A stretch of 24,373 bases of DNA from CAYSRM01 sp964475205 (GCA_964475205.1 CAYYVQ010000048.1:1-24373), one strand, 5' to 3'; shown: positions 17,372 through 24,342, numbered from the stretch's first letter. Numbers and translations: made by a program. Notes: a model not told the origin generated them from the sequence alone.

Positions 17372-18604
17372 ATGAACTACAGATCAACAATCATCGCAGC
17401 CACTATTTTAATATCAACTGTCTGGGCTTCCCATGCCTACGAGCCGACCTGGCTGCCGGGCGGCGATGACGTCAAGGCGGCGGTGTCTGCGCGGCGCGGC
17501 AAAACGGAGCTATCCAAGCTGGCTTTGTCGATGAAGCCGGGCACATGGGCTACACTCAAGGTCGAGAAATCGACCGCCGAGGACGAGGTCATCACCCGCG
17601 AGGATTGGCCGGGGCATCAGCTTGTGATACCACACCGCCATGTATTCAAGTCGCCTCTGCTTGATGGGGGAAGGAACAATAAAGGATTGGGCGGGTTGCA
17701 TATCGCGGGGTGGAGCGACAATGCATTCTGGGACAGCCGGACCGGACAGCTTCTGTACATGGGGCTGCGCCAGACCCGACGGTTCGTTGCTTTTTCCGAG
17801 GAGGCAAACGCCTGGCGCACCATGGATATAGATCCCCTGAGCGATAATCCCGTCTGGTTCCAGAAGTTCGGTCATATCTACGGAACCAGCGGTTTCGATC
17901 CCGAGCGCAGCCGGTTCTATCATACGTACCGTGATTTCAAGAATTCGAAGTTCGATCTCGATCTTAAAGGCGGTTTCTCATGGTACGATGTGGTATCCGG
18001 CAAATGGACCAAGCTGCCGCCGAGCATTGGAGGGAGCATGTCCGTCGAATATTTCACTGCCATGGACGGACTGGTTGTGTTGAGAAAGGAGATGGTGTTC
18101 TTCAGTCATGAACGGCAGGCCTGGGAGAAAATGAATAACGGTGAGTCCCCGGTTGACGGCTATCACAGCCTGTTCCGGCATAATCCGATGCTGCAGGAAG
18201 TCCTGATGGCCGGCGGCAATCGCAGTCCGAAAGTGGTGGCCAGACTGACCAAGGAAGGTAAAATCGAGCGTCTGAAGAACTTTCCCGGCAAATCACTGAG
18301 CATCAAGCTCGACCATGTTATGATCGACCCGGCCAGCGGAAGATATCTTATTTGCGATGCTGTGAAGGAAGGCAAAAAGACTATAAGGAATTTATACGAG
18401 TTCGACAGCCGCACGAACCAGTACCGCTTGGTTCCTCCGTTTACCGAGGGGTGGCCGTTCGGAAAATACGGCATGCCGGTTTCCGCCTCTATTCCGGAAT
18501 ACGGGGTGACGATCTGGGGCGAGGGCGGCAACATTCATCTGTACAAACACGACGCATCGGCGGATTATCCGGTGGTGGAGCCCGAGACGAAAGCCGGGGA
18601 GTAA
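17372..18604 (+). CDS. Secreted Kelch-like beta-propeller protein (close paralogue of the 13306 gene)
   Basis: 410 residues consisting of a signal peptide (YRSTIIAATILISTVWAS) and one propeller. It corresponds to the first 370 residues of the gene at 13306 and shares EPTWLPGG, ARRGKTELSKLALSM-PGTWA, GGLHI-W-D-A-WDSRTGQ, FSEE-N-WR, QKFGH-Y, a YH-NP-QEVL-GGN segment, DPASGRYLICD and the ending IPEYGV-W-GG-HLYKH. It lacks the Fn3-like and beta-helix extension, so it is the free-standing version of that propeller. The ribosome site AAGGA lies seven bases before the ATG. The duplicated pair flanks the third propeller gene. Conserved His and Asp positions (GH-Y, YH, DP-SGR) may form a site, but I cannot name an activity. 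Confidence 0.85.
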   Translation: MNYRSTIIAATILISTVWASHAYEPTWLPGGDDVKAAVSARRGKTELSKLALSMKPGTWATLKVEKSTAEDEVITREDWPGHQLVIPHRHVFKSPLLDGGRNNKGLGGLHIAGWSDNAFWDSRTGQLLYMGLRQTRRFVAFSEEANAWRTMDIDPLSDNPVWFQKFGHIYGTSGFDPERSRFYHTYRDFKNSKFDLDLKGGFSWYDVVSGKWTKLPPSIGGSMSVEYFTAMDGLVVLRKEMVFFSHERQAWEKMNNGESPVDGYHSLFRHNPMLQEVLMAGGNRSPKVVARLTKEGKIERLKNFPGKSLSIKLDHVMIDPASGRYLICDAVKEGKKTIRNLYEFDSRTNQYRLVPPFTEGWPFGKYGMPVSASIPEYGVTIWGEGGNIHLYKHDASADYPVVEPETKAGE

Positions 18605-18725
18605 CTGGAATGTTGGTATAAAAAGTAGTGAAAGTTGTGTGTGAGTTGTGGAGATGAACACTGGACATCGAACATCGGATGTGACAGAACGGAAAAACAA
18701 ATAAAGCAGGGGATGAAAAGAAGAG

Positions 18726-20219
18726 ATGAATAGACGCGAATTCATCAAGACCACCGGGATTGGCCTGGCAGCGTTTGCCGCTGGCAAATATGGTTTCTGT
18801 GCGGAAAACGGAGTGCGGCCCAATATAGTCTGGATCTTTCCCGACGACCATGCGTATCAGGCCATCGGGGCTTACGGCGGGAGATTAGAAGGGGAAAAAC
18901 TGACGCCGAACATCGACTCTCTCGCGCGCGATGGGATGACATTCGACCGCTGCTACGTGGCCAACTCCATCTGTATGCCCAGCAGGGCGACTTTGCTGAC
19001 GGGCAAACATAGTCATCTGCACGGCCAAATGACCAATCGGAATCGCAGCGCGTTTGATCATGACCAGCAGCAGTTCCAGACAATACTCCAAGCCAACGGG
19101 TACCACACTGCTTTGTTCGGTAAAATCCACTTGAGAGGAAAACTGCAGGGGTTCGATCACTGGGAAGTCATGAAGGATCAGGGTAAATACTGGCATCCGC
19201 GGCTGATCAGTAATAAATGGAAGGGCATGAAGGCATACTTCGGGAAACATTCCACGGATGTAATTACCTCTCACTCCCTGGCATGGCTGCAGAACAGACA
19301 AGAGAAGGACAAGCCTTTCATGCTCATGGTTCATTACAAAGCCCCTCACCGCAATTGGCAGCCCACGAACCGATGGAAAGAGAAGTTCAAGGACAGGACA
19401 TTTCCGGAACCGGAAACTCTTTTTGACGACTACGAAGGCAGGGGTACCGCGGCGCGGGAGCAGGACATGTCTATTGCGGAAACCATGAGAATGGAAAAAG
19501 ATATAAAAGCCGACCAGCCTGAAAGGCAGGCCGAGTTGGCCGGGATTGATCCGGACGACAAGAAGGCGCTTATCCGGCTCAAGTACCAGTGGTATATGCG
19601 TGATTATCTGGCGTGTGTCGCGGGCGTGGACGAGGGTGTCGGACGCTTGCTGGACTATCTGGAAGAGAGCGGCCTTGCCGAGAACACCATTGTCATGTAC
19701 TCGTCAGACCAGGGCTTTTACCTCGGGGAACACGGATGGTTCGACAAGCGTTTCATGTATGAAGAGTCTTGCCGCACACCCTTGGTGGCGCGCTGGCCGG
19801 GTGTGGTGCAGCCCGGAACGCGCAACAGTGACCTGGTACAGAATATAGACTTTGCCCCGACTTTCCTGGATATTGCCGGCGCGCCCGTACCGGGCGACAT
19901 GCAGGGGCGCAGTATTGTCCCGCTCCTGAAAGGGCGGACCCCGGCGGACTGGAGGCGTTCGCTTTACTACCACTACTATGAGTTTCCCGGCGAGCATTCA
20001 GTGCGCCGCCACGAGGGAGTGATCGGCAAGCGGTACAAACTGATTCGCTTCTATGGGGGCGGCGTGCCTGGTGGCGAGGAATGGGAGTTCTACGATCTCA
20101 AGACCGACCCGGGCGAAATGAAAAACATCTACGGCGACGCAGCGCAGCAGGATAGGATCAGAGAATTCAAAAAAGAGCTGCAGCGTCTGCGAAAGTTTTA
20201 CAAAGTGCCGGAGCAATGA
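18726..20219 (+). CDS. S1-family sulfatase, Tat-exported
   Basis: 497 residues. MNRREFIKTTGIGLAAFAAG is a twin-arginine signal. PNIVWIFPDDHAYQAIGAYG supplies metal ligands Asp40/Asp41, and SICMPSRATLLTGKHSH contains the C-x-P-S-R core, in which Cys83 must be converted to formylglycine by a separate maturase not found here. KIHLRGK, HYKAPHRNWQP, YSSDQGFYLGEHGWFDKRFM and the C-terminal YYHYYEFPGEHSVRRHEG, then EFYDLKTDPGEMKN, complete a normal S1 sulfatase with its small C-terminal domain. The DQGFYLGEHGWFDKRFMYEE segment resembles HexNAc-6-O-sulfatases (S1_11-like, from memory), which would suit a sulfated aminosugar chain handled by the PL8 lyase. Subfamily and substrate remain unproven. It is the last gene of the plus-strand locus. 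Confidence 0.93.
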   Translation: MNRREFIKTTGIGLAAFAAGKYGFCAENGVRPNIVWIFPDDHAYQAIGAYGGRLEGEKLTPNIDSLARDGMTFDRCYVANSICMPSRATLLTGKHSHLHGQMTNRNRSAFDHDQQQFQTILQANGYHTALFGKIHLRGKLQGFDHWEVMKDQGKYWHPRLISNKWKGMKAYFGKHSTDVITSHSLAWLQNRQEKDKPFMLMVHYKAPHRNWQPTNRWKEKFKDRTFPEPETLFDDYEGRGTAAREQDMSIAETMRMEKDIKADQPERQAELAGIDPDDKKALIRLKYQWYMRDYLACVAGVDEGVGRLLDYLEESGLAENTIVMYSSDQGFYLGEHGWFDKRFMYEESCRTPLVARWPGVVQPGTRNSDLVQNIDFAPTFLDIAGAPVPGDMQGRSIVPLLKGRTPADWRRSLYYHYYEFPGEHSVRRHEGVIGKRYKLIRFYGGGVPGGEEWEFYDLKTDPGEMKNIYGDAAQQDRIREFKKELQRLRKFYKVPEQ

Positions 20220-20448
20220 CGTCGCCGTTCCGTTTCTGCGCATGATTTCCATTGTCATATTCTGGCCACGGTGACAAATTCAGTCGGAAAAAAGAGGGGA
20301 TTATGAGCAAAACAGAAGGCTTGATTACCGCCGTGCCAACTGCGTTTCGTGAAGACTGGAGCGTGGACTTAAAGGCGATTGCGCCAATGGCCGATCATGT
20401 GTGCCGGATTGGTTGCGCTGGCGTGTCTGCCTCTTTGTCGGTGAATTG

Positions 20449-20509
20449 CAGCGGGTTACCGGATAACCCGCTGTACCTGCAAAGTACAGCAGGTTGTGTC
20501 AACCTGCTG
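20449..20509. repeat. BIME-like pair of inverted REP hairpins
   Basis: Two perfect hairpins lie back to back. CAGCGGGTTA-ccgga-TAACCCGCTG (20449-20473) and CAGCAGGTTG-tgt-CAACCTGCTG (20487-20509) are joined by tacctgcaaagta, whose ends TAC and GTA mirror each other. The arms of the two hairpins differ at two positions, so both belong to one repeat family in opposite orientation. The second hairpin with its AAAGTA flank recurs, inverted, at the right edge of the window. Confidence 0.88.
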
Positions 20510-20575
20510 CCGGGTTATACGAGAATCTTCCTTATGTATAGTGCTACTATGCAAGAAGCGGATATCCTTGTCAAG

Positions 20576-20638
20576 CTGCCAACGTCATTTTCACGGGTGG
20601 CGCGTCTCGCGACATACCGTGCAAAAAATTGTTGGCAG
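20576..20638. repeat. 8-bp inverted repeat in the sequence after the REP pair
   Basis: CTGCCAAC (20576-20583) and GTTGGCAG (20631-20638) are inverted copies 47 bases apart, lying just beyond the 3' end of the split toxin gene. They may be the ends of a small remnant or a weak stem. No further support is visible. Confidence 0.35.
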
Positions 20639-20867
20639 TTTTAAAAAAGTGTTGATGGGTCGAGCAGTCGAGATCCATGATACACGGTTAAGATTTCGAC
20701 TGTGTCTTTCCTGAATCTGTAAACAATCCGATAGTTGCCAAAGATGATTTCTCTGATGACTGGATTGCCTGCTTCGGGAACCATTCTGCCGGATTCAGGA
20801 AAGTCAATAAGCCGATCTGCGGCACGCAAGACGTCGATCGCAAAAAGCTGAGCGTAAAATTCTGAAC

Positions 20868-20874
20868 CTGAATC
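20868..20874. repeat. Target-site duplication, left copy (ctgaatc)
   Basis: A 7-bp copy of the sequence at 21093-21099. In the toxin frame both copies are the codons GAT TCA plus G, so losing one copy with the insert restores N-D-S-G-S-E-F. Confidence 0.8.
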
Positions 20875-21092
20875 CGGCAGTAGAAAACCACTAATGGACA
20901 CTAAATAGCACTAATGTTTTGAAATAGCTGGAAAAAGCATCAAAAGAAAACTTCATGAGCACATTGAACCCTGCACCAAATGGGTGCAGTTGCATTGTGG
21001 ATAATACCCTCATTTATTCGTGTCTATTCGCCTGCCTGTGCGTGTCCGCACGCAGACAGGTGTGCATTCGTGGTTCAACTGCTCTTTATAGG
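20875..21092. mobile_element. 218-bp MITE-like insertion in the parE toxin gene
   Basis: The insert lies between two ctgaatc copies and codes for nothing. Its ends are imperfect inverted repeats: gcagtagaaaaccactaatg at the left, and, read inward from the right on the other strand, gcagttgaaccacgaatg. Near the right end there are short tandem units of the type CGAAT-NN-ACA (attcgtgtctattcg and tgcattcgtgg). A 7-bp hairpin, CTGCACC-aaatg-GGTGCAG, sits in the middle (20971-20989). A 30-bp palindrome is nested at 21031-21060. No transposase is nearby. The AACCAC-AATG-ACAC-type ends are, from memory, seen in intergenic repeats of several anaerobic and PVC-type genomes. Confidence 0.82.
21031..21060. 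repeat. 30-bp hairpin nested inside the MITE-like element
   Basis: An imperfect palindrome that begins cctgcctgtgcgtg and ends cacgcagacagg. It sits exactly between attcgtgtctattcg and tgtgcattcgtggtt; removing it rejoins the regular cgtgt-attcg periodicity of the host element. Its GC-rich character differs from the surrounding element. Confidence 0.65.
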
Positions 21093-21099
21093 CTGAATC
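21093..21099. repeat. Target-site duplication, right copy (ctgaatc)
   Basis: The second copy of the 7-bp sequence flanking the insertion. It lies in the 5' part of the toxin gene at codons 24-26 (D-S-G). Confidence 0.8.
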
Positions 21100-21155
21100 A
21101 TTGGCAATGAATTCAGTGATAGCTTCAAGATCGTCCGAGGCCTGCTGAGTCCATC

Positions 21156-21338
21156 TTAGCTCAGCCATTTTGCCATTCTCTCCTTCACTTGAGTATGCGA
21201 AAGAGTTTGGCCGGAATCGGCTTGTTGTATGCCTCTCTCGATTTTGGAAAGGAAAAACAGCCGTTCCATGGCATCTTCAATGGATGCATCTTCTGGCAAG
21301 TATTGTACTGCGTGAATAACTTTATCTTTTACTGTCAT
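21156..21338 (-). CDS. Antitoxin of a ParE/RelE-type toxin-antitoxin pair
   Basis: 60 residues starting MTVKDKVIHAVQYLPEDASI, followed by EDAMERLFFLSKIERGIQQA and ending VKERMAKWLS. This pattern (K-x-K-V, LPEDA-SIEDA-ERL-FL-KIE-G, then a V-K-R-x-x-KWL tail) is that of small antitoxins that precede ParE toxins in many bacteria. The gene appears intact. The toxin ATG lies within its last codons (13-base overlap), the usual coupled arrangement. A good promoter is visible upstream. With the toxin broken, the antitoxin is free of its partner unless related systems exist elsewhere in the genome. Confidence 0.85.
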   Translation of the reverse strand: MTVKDKVIHAVQYLPEDASIEDAMERLFFLSKIERGIQQADSGQTLSHTQVKERMAKWLS

Positions 21339-21360
21339 GCCGAAATAGTATCACCTCACC

Positions 21361-21389
21361 TGGATATTATCAATTTATTTTACTGTCAA
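21361..21389 (-). promoter_or_regulatory. Promoter of the antitoxin-toxin operon
   Basis: On the minus strand TTGACA (21389-21384) is followed, with exactly 17 bases between, by TATCCA (21366-21361). TAATAT, 14 bases after the -35, is an overlapping alternative -10. The pair lies 23-51 bases before the antitoxin start. A -35 matching the sigma-70 consensus is unusual in this window. Confidence 0.6.
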
Positions 21390-21871
21390 CGTTAACATGA
21401 GCGAATTGCGCAGAATAAGATGTTACCGAAGCATCAGCCCTGATCGGGCAGGTTCGCACGATGACTGGGTTTTCTATCCGGATCGACCAGGGGGGCAGTA
21501 GGCCGCCAGTATAGGTGGTGACTGGGGCGCGCCCACCCCTCTTCCTGTTGGCCATCCAGGTTGGCCTGAAAACACTTCTTACCGATGCATCTTACCGATG
21601 TCACATCTTGACATTTGACAATTCATCCAAGGCATTTAGAGCGGGCAGGCGGGCCTGCCCGCCCTCCCGCTGGTCGGGGGCAGGCGGGCAGGGTGGGTGA
21701 CTGGGGTGGAGCAGATGAACGTGCCATAATCTTCAGGCTGTATCTCAATCAGCCAACAGAAGCAATGCCTGATTGTTAATTATCAGGTCGGACCCTGTGA
21801 TCCATATTTTCTCGATCTGGTACTTGACCCTGAAGTCTTCGGTCTGACCCTGAAGCCTGACAGGGTGCGGT
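21390..21871. other. Noncoding, repeat-rich region between the toxin-antitoxin operon and recQ
   Basis: No credible gene. It contains a tandem duplication of tcttaccgatg (about 21578-21600), the 11-bp direct repeat ggtgactgggg at 21517-21527 and 21696-21706, a perfect GC-rich palindrome (listed separately), and three related ggtc-gaccctg-type motifs near the end of recQ. Those motifs include a hairpin accctg-aagcctga-cagggt at 21847-21866, six bases past the recQ stop. No T-run follows, so it is not a standard terminator. Confidence 0.55.
21641..21662. repeat. GC-rich palindrome, 10-bp arms
   Basis: GCGGGCAGGC-gg-GCCTGCCCGC is perfect. A second, partial copy (ggggcaggcgggcaggg) follows at about 21676-21693. 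Composition and CAGGC core resemble the 30-bp hairpin nested in the MITE-like element, so both may belong to one class of mobile hairpins. Confidence 0.8.
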
Positions 21872-24196
21872 TTATGAATGGGGGGCGTTGGAATTTACCA
21901 GGGCCCGGACGAGGCGGGTCTGGTTATAGTCTACTTGTCCTTTGGCGGCTTCAACTATGGGCTTAAGGCGTTCGGAACCGTGTTGTTCGAACAAGTATTC
22001 GATCAGCCTGCGCTTTTCGGGGGGCACAAAGGTGTCAATGTCAACGGGCTTGTTCTCCTGGATCAGTCGCTCTATATGACGATAGATAGTGTTTTCAGTT
22101 TTACCGTATCGAGCGGCGATGGTGGCAACTGACATTCCTTTCCGAAGAAGTTCCCAGGTCTGCTCGTGAGGGCCTGGGCTCTCTACCGGAGAAAAAGTTT
22201 CGAGAGATTCAAAGGAAGATGGGTTGGAGTCCTGCAGTGGCGCTGCGCCGGGGTTTTGCTCCTGGAATTGCGTTATTGCCTGCATGAACTGGTTACAGTA
22301 GCGGGCGAGCTTGGTTTCGCCGACCCCGGTGATCTGGAGCATGTCGGAGCGGGTTGTCGGAAAGTACCTGGCCATTTCGTGCAGAGCACGGTCGGAGAAT
22401 ACCACGTATGGCGGAACGCCCTGCTCTGAGGCGAGTTTCTTCCGAAGGTCGCGCAGATTTTCGAAGAGATCTGAGTTGAAATCCCCAATTTCTGCAGCGA
22501 CGCTTCCGTAGCGACGCTTTGCGGCTTTTCTGACGGTTTTGAGTATATGGACGGGGCGGTTACCGAAAAGGACTTCCCTGGATTCGGGCTGAAGCTGGAG
22601 AACGGGGTATTCGTTGTCAGTCTGAAGGATCAGGCCCTGGGCGAGCAGGTTGTCGATAATCTGGCGCCAGTGGCGTTTGTCATGATCCTGTCCTGCCCCG
22701 TATGTCTTTATGCGGTCATGACCGAGCTGCTGGATTTTTGCCGTCTGGCTGCCGGTTACCACCGACACAATGTGGTTTATGCCGAACCGTTCGCCGGTGC
22801 GGGCAATGGCGGACATGATTATCTGGGCATCTCGGGTGGCGTCAATGCTTTCGACTTCGCCCTCGCAGATATCGCAGCAGGGGAAGTTGCTGGCTGGCTC
22901 TCCCGCTTTCCCGTTTTTCGCGGGATTGTGGCGGGTCATCGGATCCTGCGGGCATCCCAGTAGCCCCGGCTTCACCGAAATCGAGTGCCGGCGCTGGGCT
23001 TCGGTGAAGTCGGCGCGACTATTTGGGGGCCACTCTTCGCCAAAATAGTTAAGAAGTTGTTTGCGCCGGCAGGCGTTTACGGTTGCGTAGTTTACCATTT
23101 TGTTCAGATGCCGGAGTTGGCGCATTTTCTCGTCCTGGTTTTCGAGTTGATCTATGAAGAAGCGGATTTTAGGGATATCGCCGTAGCCGAAGAGAAGCAG
23201 ACAGGTTGCAGGTTCACCGTCGCGGCCGGAACGACCGGTTTCCTGATAATAGCTTTCAATGTTTTTAGGCAGGTCGCCGTGCAGAACGTAGCGGACGTTG
23301 GATTTGTCTATGCCCATACCGAAGGCAATGGTTCCGACAATCACATCGATCTCATCGCGATTGAAAGCTTCCTGGTTTCTGACGCGCGTGCTGTCCTCCA
23401 GTCCAGCGTGGTAAGGCAGGGCCTTGATTCCGTTTCGAACGAGCATGTTTGCGGTCTGTTCGACGCTCTTGCGGGTGGTCCGGTACACAATGCCGGAATC
23501 ACCGGGCCGGGACTTAACAAACCGCAGAATCTGGTCGCCGGGCTTTGCCTTGGCTACGACCTTGTAGTAGAGGTTGGGGCGGTTAAATGAAGCGCGCACA
23601 ACATGCGGCGAACGAAGCCCGAGTTTGGCAACAATGTCGTCCTGGACCTTGTGCGTTGCCGTCGCTGTGAAGGCAGTGACTGGTACATCGGGAAATTCCC
23701 CGGTGAGCTTGCCAAGGTTGAGGTAGTCCGGCCGGAAATCGTGACCCCATTCCGAAACACAATGAGCCTCATCAATGGCAACAAAGGACAGCTTAACGCG
23801 TTTCAATGCGGCAATGAATTCCGGCATGGCGAAACGTTCCGGAGAGACATAGATCAGGTCCAGTTTTCCGTCCGTCAGTTCACGTTCCACGCCGCGTTTC
23901 ATTGACGCCGAAAGAGAGCTGTTAAGGAACGAGGCCCGGAGCCCGGTGGCGATGGCAGCGTCGACCTGATCTTTCATGAGCGAGATCAGAGGGCTGATAA
24001 CTATGCAGGTGCCATCCATGATATGGGCCGGAAGCTGGTAGCACAGAGACTTGCCGCCGCCTGTGGGCATAACTACGAATGCGTCCTGCCGGGCAAGAAT
24101 GGCCTCGACTATCTCCTGCTGGTTGGAAAGAAAAGAATGGAACCCGAATAGGTCTTTAAGGACATGGGCAATATCTTGTTGTCTGAATTCTGTCAT
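21872..24196 (-). CDS. recQ: RecQ-family ATP-dependent 3'-5' DNA helicase
   Basis: 774 residues. Helicase core: FLSNQQEIVEAIL (motif 0), MPTGGGKS (Walker A, 43-50), DEAHCVSEWGHDFRP (142-156), TAFTATAT, PYHAGL, VIVGTIAFGMGIDKSNVRYV and QETGRSGRDGE. A zinc-binding region follows, with Cys376 in NACRRKQLLNYFGEE and CCDIC at 440-444. After it come a winged-helix RQC domain (about 455-550), an HRDC domain (about 573-645) and a C-terminal helix-turn-helix domain (about 678-765, MSVATIAARYGKTENTIYRH). RecQ unwinds recombination intermediates and stalled forks. Between the first Cys and the CCDIC cluster there are about 50 residues more than in E. coli RecQ, and the usual C-x-x-C-x-x-C reads as C-C-x-x-C. 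No clear Shine-Dalgarno precedes the ATG. It stands alone on its strand. Confidence 0.95.
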   Translation of the reverse strand: MTEFRQQDIAHVLKDLFGFHSFLSNQQEIVEAILARQDAFVVMPTGGGKSLCYQLPAHIMDGTCIVISPLISLMKDQVDAAIATGLRASFLNSSLSASMKRGVERELTDGKLDLIYVSPERFAMPEFIAALKRVKLSFVAIDEAHCVSEWGHDFRPDYLNLGKLTGEFPDVPVTAFTATATHKVQDDIVAKLGLRSPHVVRASFNRPNLYYKVVAKAKPGDQILRFVKSRPGDSGIVYRTTRKSVEQTANMLVRNGIKALPYHAGLEDSTRVRNQEAFNRDEIDVIVGTIAFGMGIDKSNVRYVLHGDLPKNIESYYQETGRSGRDGEPATCLLLFGYGDIPKIRFFIDQLENQDEKMRQLRHLNKMVNYATVNACRRKQLLNYFGEEWPPNSRADFTEAQRRHSISVKPGLLGCPQDPMTRHNPAKNGKAGEPASNFPCCDICEGEVESIDATRDAQIIMSAIARTGERFGINHIVSVVTGSQTAKIQQLGHDRIKTYGAGQDHDKRHWRQIIDNLLAQGLILQTDNEYPVLQLQPESREVLFGNRPVHILKTVRKAAKRRYGSVAAEIGDFNSDLFENLRDLRKKLASEQGVPPYVVFSDRALHEMARYFPTTRSDMLQITGVGETKLARYCNQFMQAITQFQEQNPGAAPLQDSNPSSFESLETFSPVESPGPHEQTWELLRKGMSVATIAARYGKTENTIYRHIERLIQENKPVDIDTFVPPEKRRLIEYLFEQHGSERLKPIVEAAKGQVDYNQTRLVRALVNSNAPHS
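22883..23032 (-). repeat. In-frame insertion in the RecQ zinc domain, containing a palindrome
   Basis: This DNA encodes about residues 389-438 of RecQ, rich in Pro, Asn, Arg and Lys, with DFTEAQRRHSISVKPGLLG at its centre. The plus strand has CTTCACCGAA (22970-22979) and its exact inverse TTCGGTGAAG (23000-23009) with GCCGGC between. A mobile palindromic element inserted in frame, like the ORF-inserted palindromes of Rickettsia, would give this pattern. A lineage-specific linker is the alternative. Confidence 0.5.
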
Positions 24197-24342
24197 GTTT
24201 TTGAAACCAGTAATGAACGCTAATAGAAGCTGATAATAGGCATGAATCGCATGCCGACAACCTGATAATGGGAAACGTTTTGAATTGAGTCAAGATTTTG
24301 CGGAGAGAGCGGGGATGTTTGTGAGTTGGTGGGTTTGTGGGG

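Larger units (their letters stand above)
20303..20644 (+). pseudogene. dapA/nanA-like aldolase, N-terminal fragment interrupted by a REP pair
   Basis: ATG with AGAGGGG upstream begins SKTEGLITAVPTAFREDWSV, then DLKAIAPMADHVCRIGCAGV. This is the first strand and helix of the dihydrodipicolinate synthase / N-acetylneuraminate lyase family, whose members are about 300 residues. Family resemblance stops near residue 42, just before a pair of REP-like hairpins (20449-20509). The frame then runs on through unrelated sequence to a TAA at 20642. The barrel, the Schiff-base Lys and the Tyr are absent, so the product is not an enzyme. Its position 83 bases after the sulfatase suggests it once ended the same operon, where a keto-acid sugar aldolase would make sense for uronate or sialic-acid catabolism. 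Confidence 0.7.
20641..21168 (-). pseudogene. ParE/RelE-type toxin split by an insertion
   Basis: The 5' part starts at ATG 21168, overlapping the antitoxin end by 13 bases, and reads MAELRWTQQASDDLEAITEF, then IANDS. The 3' part (20874-20641) reads GSEFYAQLFAIDVLRAADRL, IDFPESGRMVPEAGNP and IREIIFGNYRIVYRFRKD, then VEILTVYHGSRLLDP. Together these are a complete ParE toxin of 100 residues, with the usual W-x-x-x-A-x-x-D-L start, P-x-SGR turn, YRIVYR strand and H-x-x-R end. Between them lie 218 bases of foreign sequence flanked by GATTCAG repeats; removing one repeat and the insert rejoins the frame exactly. An internal ATG gives an 86-residue frame for the 3' part, but its first residues are encoded by the insert. 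The toxin is almost certainly inactive. Confidence 0.88.

Noticed and set aside
20641..20901. An intact 86-residue RelE-like toxin starting at 20901
   Set aside because: Its first residues come from the insert. The true N-terminus (W-T-x-x-A-x-x-D-L) lies upstream at 21168, behind the antitoxin, and joins precisely at the duplicated 7-mer.
21847..21866. Rho-independent terminator of recQ
   Set aside because: The stem is only 6 bp with an 8-base loop, and no T-run follows on the recQ strand.
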